From: Maylandia zebra | Taxonomy: Eukaryota > Chordata > Actinopteri > Cichliformes > Cichlidae | Length of the DNA: 64,000 bases | Reading direction: 5' to 3' | NCBI RefSeq assembly: GCF_041146795.1 | Contig: NC_135185.1 | Coordinates: 10,535,529-10,599,528 of the forward strand | Part shown: positions 12,382 to 23,801 of the stretch, in pieces | Numbering within the stretch: the first letter of the stretch is position 1 | How the letters are laid out: the number at the start of each line of letters is the position of its first letter | The notes under the pieces: generated by a model | Seen by the model: only the letters and a program-made list of their open reading frames with translations | Databases searched by the model: none | Told to the model about the DNA's origin: nothing | Position numbers and translations under genes: made by a program

Positions 12382-12455
12382 GCTCCATTGTAAAGCGCTT
12401 TGAGTGCTCAGATGAGTAGAAAAGCGCTGTATAAGAACCAGTCTATTTACCATTA
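12382..12455. repeat. SINE / L2-type 3' tail
   Basis: The stretch holds TTGTAAAGCGCTTTGAGTGC, then AGAAAAGCGCTGTATAAGAA, the familiar tail shared by fish tRNA-derived SINEs and L2-like LINEs. The LTR at 11751-12381 directly abuts it and appears to have split it. Confidence 0.65.
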
Positions 12456-15400
12456 TACACTGGTAAAAATAATAATAATAATAATAATTAAAGTAGCGTT
12501 CAAAGTTCATCAGATTTCAGTGGGGTATAAATCATGCTGAATACCTGCACTGATGTGCACTGGGTCATGTGTCAGGAGTGAAAGGATGCCAAGAAATTAA
12601 AGTAGCCTGCAGAGGGCACATACCTACAGACACCTGAAAATCAGAGTGAAAACACACGGAGGGACAATGTCAGTGGCCTCCGTCTGTAAAATCATTCCCG
12701 ACTCGGAGGTTGTCTCACTTTTAGCCCTCTGGTGCACTTGTTGTTAATTTCATTAGCACCAAAGCAGCTTAAACTGATTAGCATCCTCCTCTGCTACTTG
12801 ACAGCCCAGATCTATATCCTAGAAGTTTAACTTGATGCTCTGATCGGAAAATGCTTCTTTAATTTGATTGTATTACCCTTTAATAAGCAGGGATATAGGT
12901 TTTGAATTTTTCCTTTAATTTGTCATCTAAGGCTTCGATTTAACTAACGATAGATAAATGACGACCTCTAGTGGTCAGTCGCTGTCATTGCCGCTTCAGA
13001 TTCTCCTACGACATGCGTTTAAAGCTGGAGGGTGCTGAGGTGTCTCCGTGTATCACAGGGACCGCTCAGACCCAATGGTTTGGAGGTCAAGTTAGAGAGA
13101 AAAGGTCAAGATGGTTGGTATCATCATCATCATCATCATCACCATGGTTGAAAACCAGGAAGCTGACAGTCCAGTTTCCAAACATGTCAGAGTACTGGCT
13201 TCTGAAGTGTGTGAGCCGCCTGGAAGCATTTTAAACACTTTGATTTCTAGTTGTTATTACTAATAATTACTGGTAGTAGCCATTGTAGTATTATCCAGTT
13301 AAAATAAAGGTTACATAAATAACCTTTATTGTTATAATAGAAAAAAAAAACGCATCTTTACGTTTAAATAAGGAAATACAGTCTTAGAGTATGTCTGATA
13401 GAGCCTTGTGGAACTCCAGATGCAGAAATTTAACTGAGAAATTCCTTTAAAAATCACATTTACACCAACTTAAAGCCAAACTCAACTCTTGCACAATATG
13501 ACAGAAAGTGTCCTGTAGGTTTCACACTACATTTATTCTTTTACAAATGTCTTCAAGAGTTCAGCTAAGCACAGATCTCCACTTGTTTTCTACAACGCAG
13601 GGAAACAATATTCCACATTTTTATCCAGTCGCTCAGATTTATTTTGCACAAACATGTAAACCCGGTTGCTAATCTACTAATCAACACACTGAACATATTG
13701 TGTCATTTCCAGCAGACTGAGCTGTCATGTATTAGTGAACTTCATCAAAATTTCACAACCGAAAATTAAGAAACTTTGGCCACAAACATCTGAATGTACA
13801 GAAACACAAAAGCTTCAAAGAACCATTTTAAACAAGTACAGGAAGTACATTTTATTTAAACTCTCAAGTCTGTATCTGCACAGAGCCTTCGACATGCATG
13901 TTTGTACATTACAACCTTTTTTGTAAAAGAAATAACCAGAATAAATAAACGAATTAAACTTGTCATGTTTTTCTAAACTGGTTAAATAATTTAGTAGTAG
14001 TAAGTACGCCTGAGTATTTAGAGCAGTACAAACAAACGTTTGCTCGTGCCTGACTAGCAGCAAGCTCAGTCTAAAACAATCCACACTGTGTACTTTAGAG
14101 TTTTTGTTTAAAATGTCTGAACCGTCTCAGGTTCCAGTTTTTACAGGATGTAGTGACAGGCTGAACATGTTGCATCAGTGCAGCATGTTTAAAAAGGGAA
14201 CTTTATGATCGTATAGACAACAAATTACTCATCATGGCTGAGGTGCTGCTTCTCTTTTTGTTCTTATTCTTGGTGAAATCTCTACATCATCTACTGTACA
14301 GCGTCGATATAATCCTTTATAACGTCGACTGAGCCGAGTCAGGCATCCTGCAAACCACCAGATTGCTAATTTTGCTGGTTAACCCCGTTTCTTCTTCAGA
14401 GCCATCACCATATATAAGGTCAAATACGAGTCCTGACAGTGCTGACCGTGTAACAGCTGGGATGGGCGCCAGCAACGCTGAATTAGACAAGGAAGGAAAC
14501 GAATGGATGGAATTCCGAGTTTTTCGTGTAATCTAGTGGTAGGACACACCTGAGGGAAGAATCATGACACAGAGTGCATACTGTGTTCCCACTGCACCCC
14601 TTAGTGTCACCACTGTGGATCCTCTGCCATCATCTCATTGGATGCTCAGCATCAGAGATGATAGATAATCAGGTTGGCACAGTTTTTGGGTTATGTCTTT
14701 GTTGTACTGCAGCATGTTGAACAATAATTAAAAGCTACACTTTCACTGAGTGTAGGCCCTCCAGACCGGCCCATCACTCCAAAGTGGGTCGACCCACCGG
14801 GAAAACCCCCAGTATGTCAGATTGCATCCTCCTCTGCACAGTTTCCACTGGTGACCAACACCAGGTCTCTTTAACCCCGACTGATCCAGCACGGAGATGT
14901 TATTATTGATGATCCACGTTTGATGTGAATGCCCGACTGCCTCAGTTAAGGTCAGAGGTCATGATTCAACTGTTAAAAAAAAATAAAAAAGACTGTGGGA
15001 GAGTCCAAGAAAACCACTGCTGACCAAAAAGATCACAAAAGCTCATCTCACATCTGCTAACAAACATCTGGATGATACCCGAGACTTCAGTGAAATATTC
15101 TGTGGACTGATAGCAGAGGCTGAACCATTTCCTGTTAGATTTGCGTCAGACTCACAGCGTTTCATAAAGGGAACATCCCAGCAGCAGGCAGACACTGTGG
15201 TGGTTTGGGATGCAGTGTGACTGAGGGAATTGTGCTCTCCACCAGGAAACCCTGAAGGAGGATGTCTGCCCATCAGCTCAGTCATTGTCCTGGTGTATAT
15301 TCATTTCACACAGCACTGGCAGGTTTGAACAACTTTGTTTTAACAAAGAAAATCTGCATTAAAACAAAAACACCACGTTGTATTCACTGACTTTCTCCAA

Positions 15401-17737
15401 CACTGTACATCATGCGGGTTTATTAGCAGGACTGATTTCTGAATGTTACGATACTGACTTTACCCACAGCCTCACAGTAACATCCTCGTACCCTTATCAT
15501 CATATCTCCAGGTTTTTGAGGGAAATGCAACCTCAGATAAACACCATTTACAAAATGCAGAAGCACCATCTGAAACACTGAGTCTGCACCATCATCAGCT
15601 CAGAAAACCACTTTCAGCAGCAATAGCTTGAAGTACTGGTTTTCTGTGTTACTTTATAAGGCTCGCACATCATTCTGGAGGAAATTTTACTTCTGCTTTA
15701 CATCATTGCTTCAGTCGAGGTCGGTGGTTTGGGCTAGTGCAACCCAGGCTTCAGCTGCCGCCAACACTTTAGTACACAGGAGCTCACGGCCCGCACCACT
15801 GCAAGGTGCCCACATCATCAGCTGTGCTGAGTTTGGTTTTTCTTGAAACACGCGCTCTGCATTACAGGCAAACGCCTCCACTGTGTGTGAAAGGACAGAT
15901 TTCTTTCTCTTCTCAGTTTTTACAGAGAAGAGAAAGACTTTTTTTTAGAGAGAGGGGAAGTGCTGATTGGGCCGTATCATTAGCAAATTATCTTAAAAGT
16001 CTTTCTTTGGCTCGTGACTTCGTTTACTTCATCTTGGGTTTGATTATTTATTTTAATTAACTGCTAAACTAACTGTTGGTTATGTTACTTACCAGATGAT
16101 TTTTTGAATATTTATTTCCCCCCATTGTATTGAACCGGTGTGATCAGCTACCATTTAAGTTTCCTTTATTTCCTGTGTGTTAGGCTGCTGTTATTCTGTC
16201 GAGCAGTCAGTTTGGAGGCTTGAGTTCAGGGGCTGCTGTTGTTAGTTTACTTTGGATATTTCTACATTTTGGGGTAAATAAAACCCACTTTTTCCCTAAT
16301 CACCACTAACTCACACTCACACGGACCTTGAGGTGAATTTCCTGGGAGTTTTGAGAAAACTGTGAGCCTCTTGAACGTCTTCCACTCATGGATAATCTCT
16401 CACTGCAGAATGATGATCTTTGTTCTTATGAACAGACTGAGTGTTGGTCTCTAACATCACTACTGACGTTGTGTCAACACACCTAAATGTTGCAGATCTG
16501 CTAACTGGTCTGACAGAGGTGCTCACACCTGATGAGGATCAGTTAAGTGTGTGTTTGATTAGCAGCACCTGGCTCATAGTTACTCTCATAATGAAGCAGC
16601 AAGGCTGGACTTTGGCTTCATGTTTGTGAAATAATGGTGACACATCATGTAATATATTGTTCATTTGAAGCTGTATTTACTTAACTGATCAAACCTTTAA
16701 ACCACCACATATTAAATAATCAGCATCGTCACATTTATCAAACTTCTCATACTGTTTTCAGCGCTGTGACTGAAACCTGCTTTATTTTTTCAGTTCATCC
16801 TCATTGGGTCTTACTTTCACCTGTGATCTACACCTGTCCATTATTCCCCAGCCACACCCCTGCATCCTGTCACAGTGTACACACTCCGTGTAGCCTACTT
16901 TACTAGATAGTCTTCCTCAGTTTGTCAGTCTTTCCTACTGTTTCCAGTTTTCACTTCCTTTTCATCTGTTTGTGTTTGAGCTTGTTTACTGATTCTGACT
17001 TCAGCTCCTCGTATTTTCCCTCTTCTTCCTCTGCGTGTCTCCCTTTTGAGTTCTTTCCCTCCAAGTTATCACAGATTCACTTTGCAAATATTATTTCATC
17101 TCTTGGATCTCTGAGCTCATACTGAAAATATAATATAAAGAAAGTTGGTATAATTTTACATTCCGCTCCACTTTTAAAAGTGATCCGTGCTTTTAACACA
17201 TCCAGGCCGAGTTACTGCAGTTTTGTGTCAGATGGGCCAAAACGCTCCTGGCGATGCGTCTACATGTTAGAATTCACTTCATAGTTTTCATACTGGTACT
17301 TTCAGCAAGTCTGCAAAGGTTAAACAAGCTGAACGTAAAAAAGCGATTCAGCTTTTGTGATGAGGTTCAAATTAAAAATAAAAGTTTTTTCAAGCGAGAT
17401 GTTTGACCATCACACCTCTACTGTACAACCAACGGTTCTATGCAACAGAATAAATGCAAGCAGCTGCGTAAATGTGCATAATTGCACATCTAGAGCAGAG
17501 CAGGCTTTAAAATAGCTGCTTTTCGATTCTATCAGCCGCACGTTTATTTACAGTCACCCGAAACCAGATTAAGCTGAGCCTGATAATCCGCCTGTGCGGC
17601 TGACACGGACACCAAACCTGATTATCAGTGTTCTCAGTTCACCTGCTCAACCTCTTCCAGCATCTATACTTCACATACCGTGACGCTCCACGGGGGAAAA
17701 AACAACAGCTCAGTCACGTGTTCCTACAATTTACAGT
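12456..17737. other. Spacer between CD24-like copies 1 and 2, no gene supported
   Basis: About 5.3 kb with only small simple repeats, (AAT)n near 12,470-12,488 and (ATC)n near 13,122-13,142. Open frames of up to 89 codons (13815-14084, minus) lack any family motif. No duplicon landmarks as strong as those on the 3' side of copies 1 and 3 were seen. Confidence 0.45.
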
Positions 17738-17743
17738 TTTATT
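17738..17743 (-). terminator. PolyA signal AATAAA of CD24-like copy 2
   Basis: AATAAA on the minus strand 246 bp after the copy-2 stop, in a TTTACAGTTTTATTC context that resembles the end of copy 3. Its downstream flank also shares GAAACCAGATTAAG with the flank of copy 3. Confidence 0.6.
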
Positions 17744-17988
17744 CTTTTTATAAAATTCGAGAAATCTGGTCTAAAGTACAAAACTCGTTCGTGTACAATC
17801 ACTTGAAACGGATTGTCTTCTTCACGGGTGCGTAAAGACAGCCAATCGGGGCGGCGAGCGCTCCTTTCAAAACATTTCCCATCAACACTGAAAACGATTT
17901 CACTTCAAAGAAAAAATACATTGAATCTGGAATAAAACTAAAGATGCGTCTCCAGTCCACGCGTGACGGCTGTGCCGTGTCCGCTCGC

Positions 17989-18720
17989 TCAGGCGTGAAA
18001 CAGAAGAGCCGCGAGCAGCAGCGGGGACAGCAGCAGCGTGGAGAGGGCGGGACCTCCGCAGCCACTCTTAGTGGGTTCACTGGTGGAGATGGAGGTGGAG
18101 CTGGTGGTGGAGGTGTTGGTGCTGGGGAGGGCGGTGCTGGCTGCCTCGGCCCTCTGAAACACACAAAAGCGAACTGCGATCACGGAGGGTCACGACAAAC
18201 TCCTGATCCCGTGAAAACTTTAAACACCACGCGAGCGAAAATCTTCATTTTAATCATTTCATCAAAATTCCACAAAAACAGAATTTCCCCTCACGTTTAC
18301 TTCTACCCTCAAATCTGGTGTAAGGAATCTTCCACTCGGGATTCTTTGCGCTCCCACGATAAATGTTACTCATTCCACATTTTAACACTGACGTTGTTTT
18401 TTACTCATCAGGCCCGGGGGCACGAAAAACCCGCCGGTCTTTATTTCTGCCCAACGTTATTTCCACAGCTCTAAACTCGGAGTTTGTGGAAGTTTGGAGT
18501 TTCTCCTTCAGTCTCGGATGCTCCTCAACATAAGCCTTAAAGCTCCTTATGTCCGCATTTAATTAGGCGCAAACAAACTGCGTTTCCGCCGCATCTTTAA
18601 AAGAAAAGGTGCTGAAAGATTTAGTTTTTATTAAAAAGATGCAATGGTGAAACTGACCTGAGAGCTGAGACGGAGAGCCAGCAGCAGAACTGCGAGGGAA
18701 ACGATGCTCAGCGTCTTCAT
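17989..18720 (-). CDS. cd24: CD24-like GPI-anchored mucin peptide, copy 2
   Basis: Exon 1 (18720-18658, 63 nt) encodes a 21-residue signal peptide starting MKTLSIVSLA. Exon 2 (18153-17989, 165 nt) follows a TTTCAG acceptor in the same phase as in copies 1 and 3. The product is 75 aa. The mature stretch is almost pure Ser/Thr (STNTSTTSSTSISTSEPT), with one NTS sequon. A Gly-rich hinge (KSGCGG) and a hydrophobic tail (LSTLLLSPLLLAALLFHA) give a typical GPI signal. The signal peptide is nearly identical to that of copy 1, and the two introns share a conserved block, so these are tandem duplicates. The role is inferred from CD24: a glycan scaffold on the cell surface. Confidence 0.8.
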
Positions 18721-18792
18721 GCTGGAGGTGATGGAGGCTCGTTTTCTCTGTCGGGTGGAGGAACAGTGAATGAACGGGAGGCGCAGGTCGGG

Positions 18793-18800
18793 CTTTTATA
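18793..18800 (-). promoter_or_regulatory. TATA box of CD24-like copy 2
   Basis: TATAAAAG on the minus strand ends 72 bp before the copy-2 ATG. The 5' UTR has GGAGGCGC and GTGGAGGAA, as in its paralogs. Confidence 0.7.
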
Positions 18801-18873
18801 GGCTTTGAATTTACCGCTGATGTATATATGGTGACATCTAGCGGCCGCTCGCTGACTCACAGACGCTGCTCTG

Positions 18874-18875
<2 letters not shown>

Positions 18876-18967
<92 letters not shown>
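18876..18967. repeat. (GT)n microsatellite
   Basis: A perfect 92-bp GT run about 75 bp upstream of the copy-2 TATA box. Long GT runs can form Z-DNA, but nothing here shows a function. Confidence 0.95.
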
Positions 18968-18968
<1 letters not shown>

Positions 18969-19621
18969 TTTAACTCCATTCCAGCCACATGACTAGATGA
19001 GCACCGCACTATTCTCATTGTCATTGGCCTGTCAGTCAAAGCTGGAAAGGAATGACTTCTATTGACTTTATATTGATCATGTGTCATTGTTCTATTGAGG
19101 AAACGTTATTTTGACATCATTAACATGTCATCAGCTAAACAGCTGTAAAGACTGTGAACACACTGATTTCTGCTGGATGTTTTGGTGCACGACTCTGTGG
19201 GGACGTGTTTGCTGGGCAGCGAGCAGGAAACCCGTCCTCCAGCCTGCTGATTTAACCTCACAGTGCAACGGCCAGCTGGAGGTTACCTCACCAATGTGGA
19301 TTGTTTACCTGCAAGCCAGTAAGACTCCCGTTACTAAAAAAAAGTCGCCTGCAAGTCCCCAGCTTGTACACAATAACCTGCAGAAAGTGTTTTGTGAGAT
19401 AAGGTGGGCCGTGCATACCTGCAGGCCGTGTCGACAGGAGTCCGAACTGTTAGAAGTGATTCAGGCTTTTAACTGGCTGAGAAGAATCGAGGTGGCTGGC
19501 GGGACATGTTTGTACCAAATTTCAGTCCATTGTGCAGAAATAAAGAAACCTCAGAGGTCATATAGAAGAAACACTAACAGGCTACTCAGCTCTGCATCAT
19601 ATTTAGAAAATTACAGAGTGA

Positions 19622-19830
19622 ATTATGGAGGTTTTTAATGCAGCACCATCAGGTGAACAGCGTGAGAGAAAGAGGAAACTAGCACCCGTCTCAAACAGTA
19701 AAGGAAATACGCAGTTTTATTTTGAGGAAGATTACATCATCCTCACAGACCCACACACCTCGCTCACGTCTTCATCACTTTGCATAAACGTCCTCTTCTC
19801 ACTCGGCCCGTTTCTGTTGTAGTTTATCTC
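19622..19830. repeat. CD24-array flank duplicon, copy C
   Basis: A diverged copy of 7501-7720: CACCATCAGGTGAACAGC, GAGTCTCAAAC-like, TTACATCATCCTCACAG, CTCACGTCTTCATCACTT and CTCTTCTCACTC occur in the same order. It lies on the 3' side of CD24-like copy 3, just as copies A and B lie on the 3' side of copy 1. A further shared tail (GAGCTGTTATTGATGAGCAG) follows near 19.95 kb. Confidence 0.65.
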
Positions 19831-20595
19831 TAACCAACATGTTTCCAATGTTAACAGGTCTGATGTGTAAGTCTGAATAAACTAAAGGTTGTTAATAATT
19901 CAGAAAGTATCTGTGCAGGGAGGGATCTCTGCCTCCAGCATGCCTGTGGAGCTATGAGCTGTTATTGATGAGCAGAGTGAGCTGGTGTGACTCACAGGGA
20001 GACTAGCAAACAGAGGCTGGATCCTTTGATTTTGGACAGTAGTCAGACTTCGGTGTAAACATGCGAGCACCAATCCATCCTGCTTTATACCAGCAGCACA
20101 TGTTTGTCAAGGTGTGGGTAGATTTTCTTTAGACACTTCAGGCCCCTCAGAAAAAAACTGAGCCACGGTGCGTCCTGCTGGTAAAAGTGCACCTTCTAGA
20201 ATACACTGTATATAAGATGGACACAGTCACGTCTCAGTCCCGAAGCAGTTTTACATTTATGTTAGCTGTATATTTGAGTTCCAAATTAAAACCTTTCTGC
20301 ATGTACACACAGAAACTTCTGAATCTGGAGGCTTAGACCTAAGTTCACCACATGTGAGGCAGCAGGTGTGCCCTGTGTTGACTAGCATTACCACAGGAAG
20401 CTCAGATTTTCTCGTCAGGGTTAGGGTGCCAATTTAAAATAGCTGAAACCAGATTAAGAGGCTGAAGGAGCCTGATAGTCAGACCTGGTGTGACTGAGCC
20501 ACAGCGGGTCAGACCATCGGGGCTCTGAACTCACTCATGCAGCTTCACTTTTCCCGCACAGGAAGGAAACAGTCACGTGGTCTTAGATTTTAAGT

Positions 20596-20601
20596 TTTAT
20601 T
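20596..20601 (-). terminator. PolyA signal AATAAA of CD24-like copy 3
   Basis: AATAAA on the minus strand 190 bp after the copy-3 stop, close to the position of the copy-2 signal relative to its gene. Confidence 0.6.
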
Positions 20602-20790
20602 CAGTTGACATCAAAGCACAGCCTTTCAGTCCCAAATGTTTTACAGCATTTAGACAAACTTCATAGTCAGTGACACCGGAAACAGGAGCACCTCCATGAC
20701 TCACTCCTGTTCTCAGAGTTCAGGAGGAAACAGCTTTTTATTAAACCTCCTTTCCAAGTTTCCACGGAGTCCAGGCCGATCCGGATCCAG

Positions 20791-21451
20791 TCATCCGGAC
20801 CAGCTGTGGAGGAGAGCCAACAGAGCCAGCAGCGGAGTGCAGGCGGCGGGTCCCCGGGAGCCGGTCCCTGTCGGAGGCCTGCTTCTTGGAGAAGTCGCAG
20901 TCTTCACAGTGGAAAGTGTGGACGCCGTGGCAGAGACTGCCTTCACCGTGGAGGACTTTACTGTGGACGCCGCGGTCATAGTGGACAACGTAGATGCGCT
21001 GAGCGTGGAGGACTTGACCGTGGACGCCGTGGAATGGCTGACCGTGGAGGACTTGATAATGGACGCCGTGGACGGGCTGACCGTGGAGGACTTGATCGTG
21101 GACGACTTGATCGTGGACGCTGGGGACGCCGTGGACACGTGCCCCCGGGCCATCTGCAACACAAGAGACGCCATGAAGCTGAGGAAGTGCGGCTGCACAC
21201 CGTGGGGAGGCTGAGAGGCCCTTAGAGTTACCTCCACCTTTGATCAGGTGTTTAAATTTAACGTTTGACAAAAAGTTTGTCCCGCAGCCTCTCCTGCCCC
21301 TCCACGCGACATTTAAAGCTTCTTAACGTAATGCAACTCCTCAGCACGAACACGACACTCACGACACTTGGACAAAAACGTAACTCACCTGTGAGCTGAG
21401 CTGGAGAATCAGCAGCAGCGATGCGAGGACGACCACACGCAGCGTCTTCAT
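20791..21451 (-). CDS. CD24-like GPI-anchored mucin, copy 3, with expanded Ser/Thr repeat
   Basis: Exon 1 (21451-21389, 63 nt) encodes a 21-residue signal peptide starting MKTLRVVVLA. Exon 2 (21153-20791, 363 nt) follows TGTTGCAG in the same phase as in the other copies. The product is 141 aa, about twice the paralogs. The mature region is a degenerate repeat of STVKSSTVS-like units interspersed with Lys, with almost no other residue types for about 75 positions and no N-glycosylation sequon. A basic hinge (SPRSRPPTGTGSRGPAAC) leads to a short hydrophobic tail (LLALLALLHSWSG) that shares its WSG end with copy 1, so a GPI anchor is likely. Predicted role: a densely O-glycosylated surface mucin. 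No expression evidence is available here. Confidence 0.75.
20945..21140. repeat. Coding minisatellite, 39-bp unit, in CD24-like copy 3
   Basis: On the plus strand CGTGGAGGACTTGA starts at 21004 and 21043, with CGTGGAGGACTTGATCGTGG at 21082, an exact 39-bp spacing. A related start at 20947 is offset by 57 bp. The unit encodes 13 residues on the minus strand and keeps frame. Sub-units of about 15-18 bp are visible. Frame-preserving spacing suggests expansion under protein-level constraint or recent slippage. Confidence 0.75.
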
Positions 21452-21510
21452 GTCGGCTGTGCTCTGCTGGGGGGAGGAAAGGTGATTGACCACAGAGGCG
21501 CACAGCCCAC

Positions 21511-21518
21511 CTTTTATA
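21511..21518 (-). promoter_or_regulatory. TATA box of CD24-like copy 3
   Basis: TATAAAAG on the minus strand ends 59 bp before the copy-3 ATG. The flank GTGGGGGCTATAAAAGGTG is almost the same as in copy 1. Confidence 0.7.
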
Positions 21519-22108
21519 GCCCCCACGCCTCGACACACCCCTATCTGCTGCGTTCACGGGATGTCGCAGATGTCGCTTCTCAAGTCAACCGTGATCATGT
21601 TTAACACCTAATGTTGTTTTTATTTGTAAACACATATTTAACCAATGATGATCCAGAACAACCAAACAAACCGAAAAGTACAACAAATTGTAAAAAAAAA
21701 AGTACATTTTTTGCAGTTATTTATTGCATGTGATGAAATTTATGTCTGCATGCTTCTATCTGTCTGAGTCGTTGGCTATGTCCCAATTCAGGGTCTGCAC
21801 GCTTGAAGTACGCGCACTACGCGTACTACGTACGGTGCGTACTATGAGTACGAGAAGTGCGGAAGTGAGAGGCTTGTAAAATGGGACGGTATACGCTTCG
21901 TCGCGCTGTTCAGGTTGCCTAGCAACCATGATACTAACCGCGAGACACGTTACATACAGCTTTGTTTGACAGAAATGAAGGAGAAAAATGTTTTGTTGGT
22001 CATTCATTTTTGCCATGACATCACTTTGATTAGTTGAGTATCTGAGGCTGAGACCACGGGACTGTAAAACATGATTGTTGGGCTTCATTTCTGTGCTGAA
22101 CAGTCATA

Positions 22109-22125
22109 TATATATGACTGAACAG

Positions 22126-22164
<39 letters not shown>

Positions 22165-22171
22165 TACATAC

Positions 22172-22244
<73 letters not shown>
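22109..22244. repeat. (TA)n microsatellite
   Basis: TA repeats with a few CATATA interruptions run directly into the left end of the Tc1 element. TA is the target site of this superfamily, which explains the location. Confidence 0.9.
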
Positions 22245-22247
<3 letters not shown>

Positions 22248-23801
22248 GGAGTGCAGAATTATTAGGCAAATGAGTATTTTGTCCACATCATCCTCTTCAT
22301 GCATGTTGTCTTACTCCAAGCTGTATAGGCTCGAAAGCCTACTACCAATTAAGCATATTAGGTGATGTGCATCTCTGTAATGAGAAGGGGTGTGGTCTAA
22401 TGACATCAACACCCTATATCAGGTGTGCATAATTATTAGGCAACTTCCTTTCCTTTGGGTAACCGGGTTAAAAGAAGGACTTGACAGGCTCAGAAAAGTC
22501 TAAAATAGTGAGATATCTTGCAGAGGGATGCAGCAGTCTCAAAATTGCAAAGCTTCTGAAGCGTGATCATCGAACAATCAAGCGTTTCATTCAAAATAGT
22601 CAACAGGGTCGCAAGAAGCGTGTGGAAAAACCAAGGCGCCAAATAACTGCCCATGAACTGATAAAAGTCAAGCGTGCAGCTGCCAAGATGCCACTTGCCA
22701 CCAGTTTGGCCATATTTCAGAGCTGCAACATCACTGGAGTGCCCAAAAGCACAAGGTGTGCAATACTCTGAGACATGGCCAAGGTAAGAAAGGCTGAAAG
22801 ACGACCACCACTGAACAAGACACACAAGCTGAAACGTCAAGACTGGGCCAAGAAATATCTCAAGACTGATTTTTCTAAGGTTTTATGGACTGATGAAATG
22901 AGAGTGAGTCTTGATGGGCCAGATGGATGGGCCCGTGGCTGGATTGGTAAAGGGCAGAGAGCTCCAGTCCGACTCAGACGCCAGCAAGGTGGAGGTGGAG
23001 TACTGGTTTGGGCTGGTATCATCAAAGATGAGCTTGTGGGGCCTTTTCGGGTTGAGGATGGAGTCAAGCTCAACTCCCAGTCCTACTGCCAGTTTCTGGA
23101 AGACACCTTCTTCAAGCAGTGGTACAGGAAGAAGTCTGCATCCTTCAAGAAAAACATGATTTTCATGCAGGACAATGCTCCATCACACGCGTCCAAGTAC
23201 TCCACAGCGTGGCTGGCAAGAAAGGGTATAAAAGAAGAAAAACTAATGACATGGCCTCCTTGTTCACCTGATCTGAACCCCATTGAGAACCTGTGGTCCA
23301 TCATCAAATGTGAGATTTACAAGGAGGGAAAACAGTACACCTCTCTGAACAGTGTCTGGGAGGCTGTGGTTGCTGCTGCACGCAATGTTGATGGTGAACA
23401 GATCAAAACACTGACAGAATCCATGGATGGCAGGCTTTTGAGTGTCCTTGCAAAGAAAGGTGGCTATATTGGTCGCTGATTTGTTTTTGTTTTGTTTTTG
23501 AATGTCAGAAATGTATATTTGTGAATGTGGAGATGTTATATTGGTTTCACTGGTAAAAATAAATAATTGAAATGGGTATATATTTGTTTTTTGTTAAGTT
23601 GCCTAATAATTATGCACAGTAATAGTCACCTGCACACACAGGTATCCCCCTAAAATAGCTAAAACTAAAAACAAACTAAAAACGACTTCCAAAAACATTC
23701 AGCTTTGATATTAATGAGTTTTTTGGGTTCATTGAGAACATGGTTGTTGTTCAATAATAAAATTATTCCTCAAAAATACAACTTGCCTAATAATTCTGCA
23801 C

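Noticed and set aside
17944-18474. 176-codon plus-strand open frame
   Set aside because: It is the antisense shadow of CD24-like copy 2 exon 2 and its intron. The minus strand has signal peptide, splice sites, TATA and paralogs; the plus strand has none.
19111-19638. 175-codon plus frame with CKDCEHTDFCWMFWC, recalling CD164-type cysteine spacing
   Set aside because: The likeness covers about 20 residues. The rest shows no Ser/Thr mucin part, membrane helix or splice support, and the frame runs into a duplicated non-coding flank.
20696-21225. Long plus-strand frames (172 and 139 codons) over the 39-bp repeat
   Set aside because: A 39-bp repeat keeps any frame open, so long antisense frames are expected. 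Only the minus-strand frame has a spliced signal peptide and paralogs.
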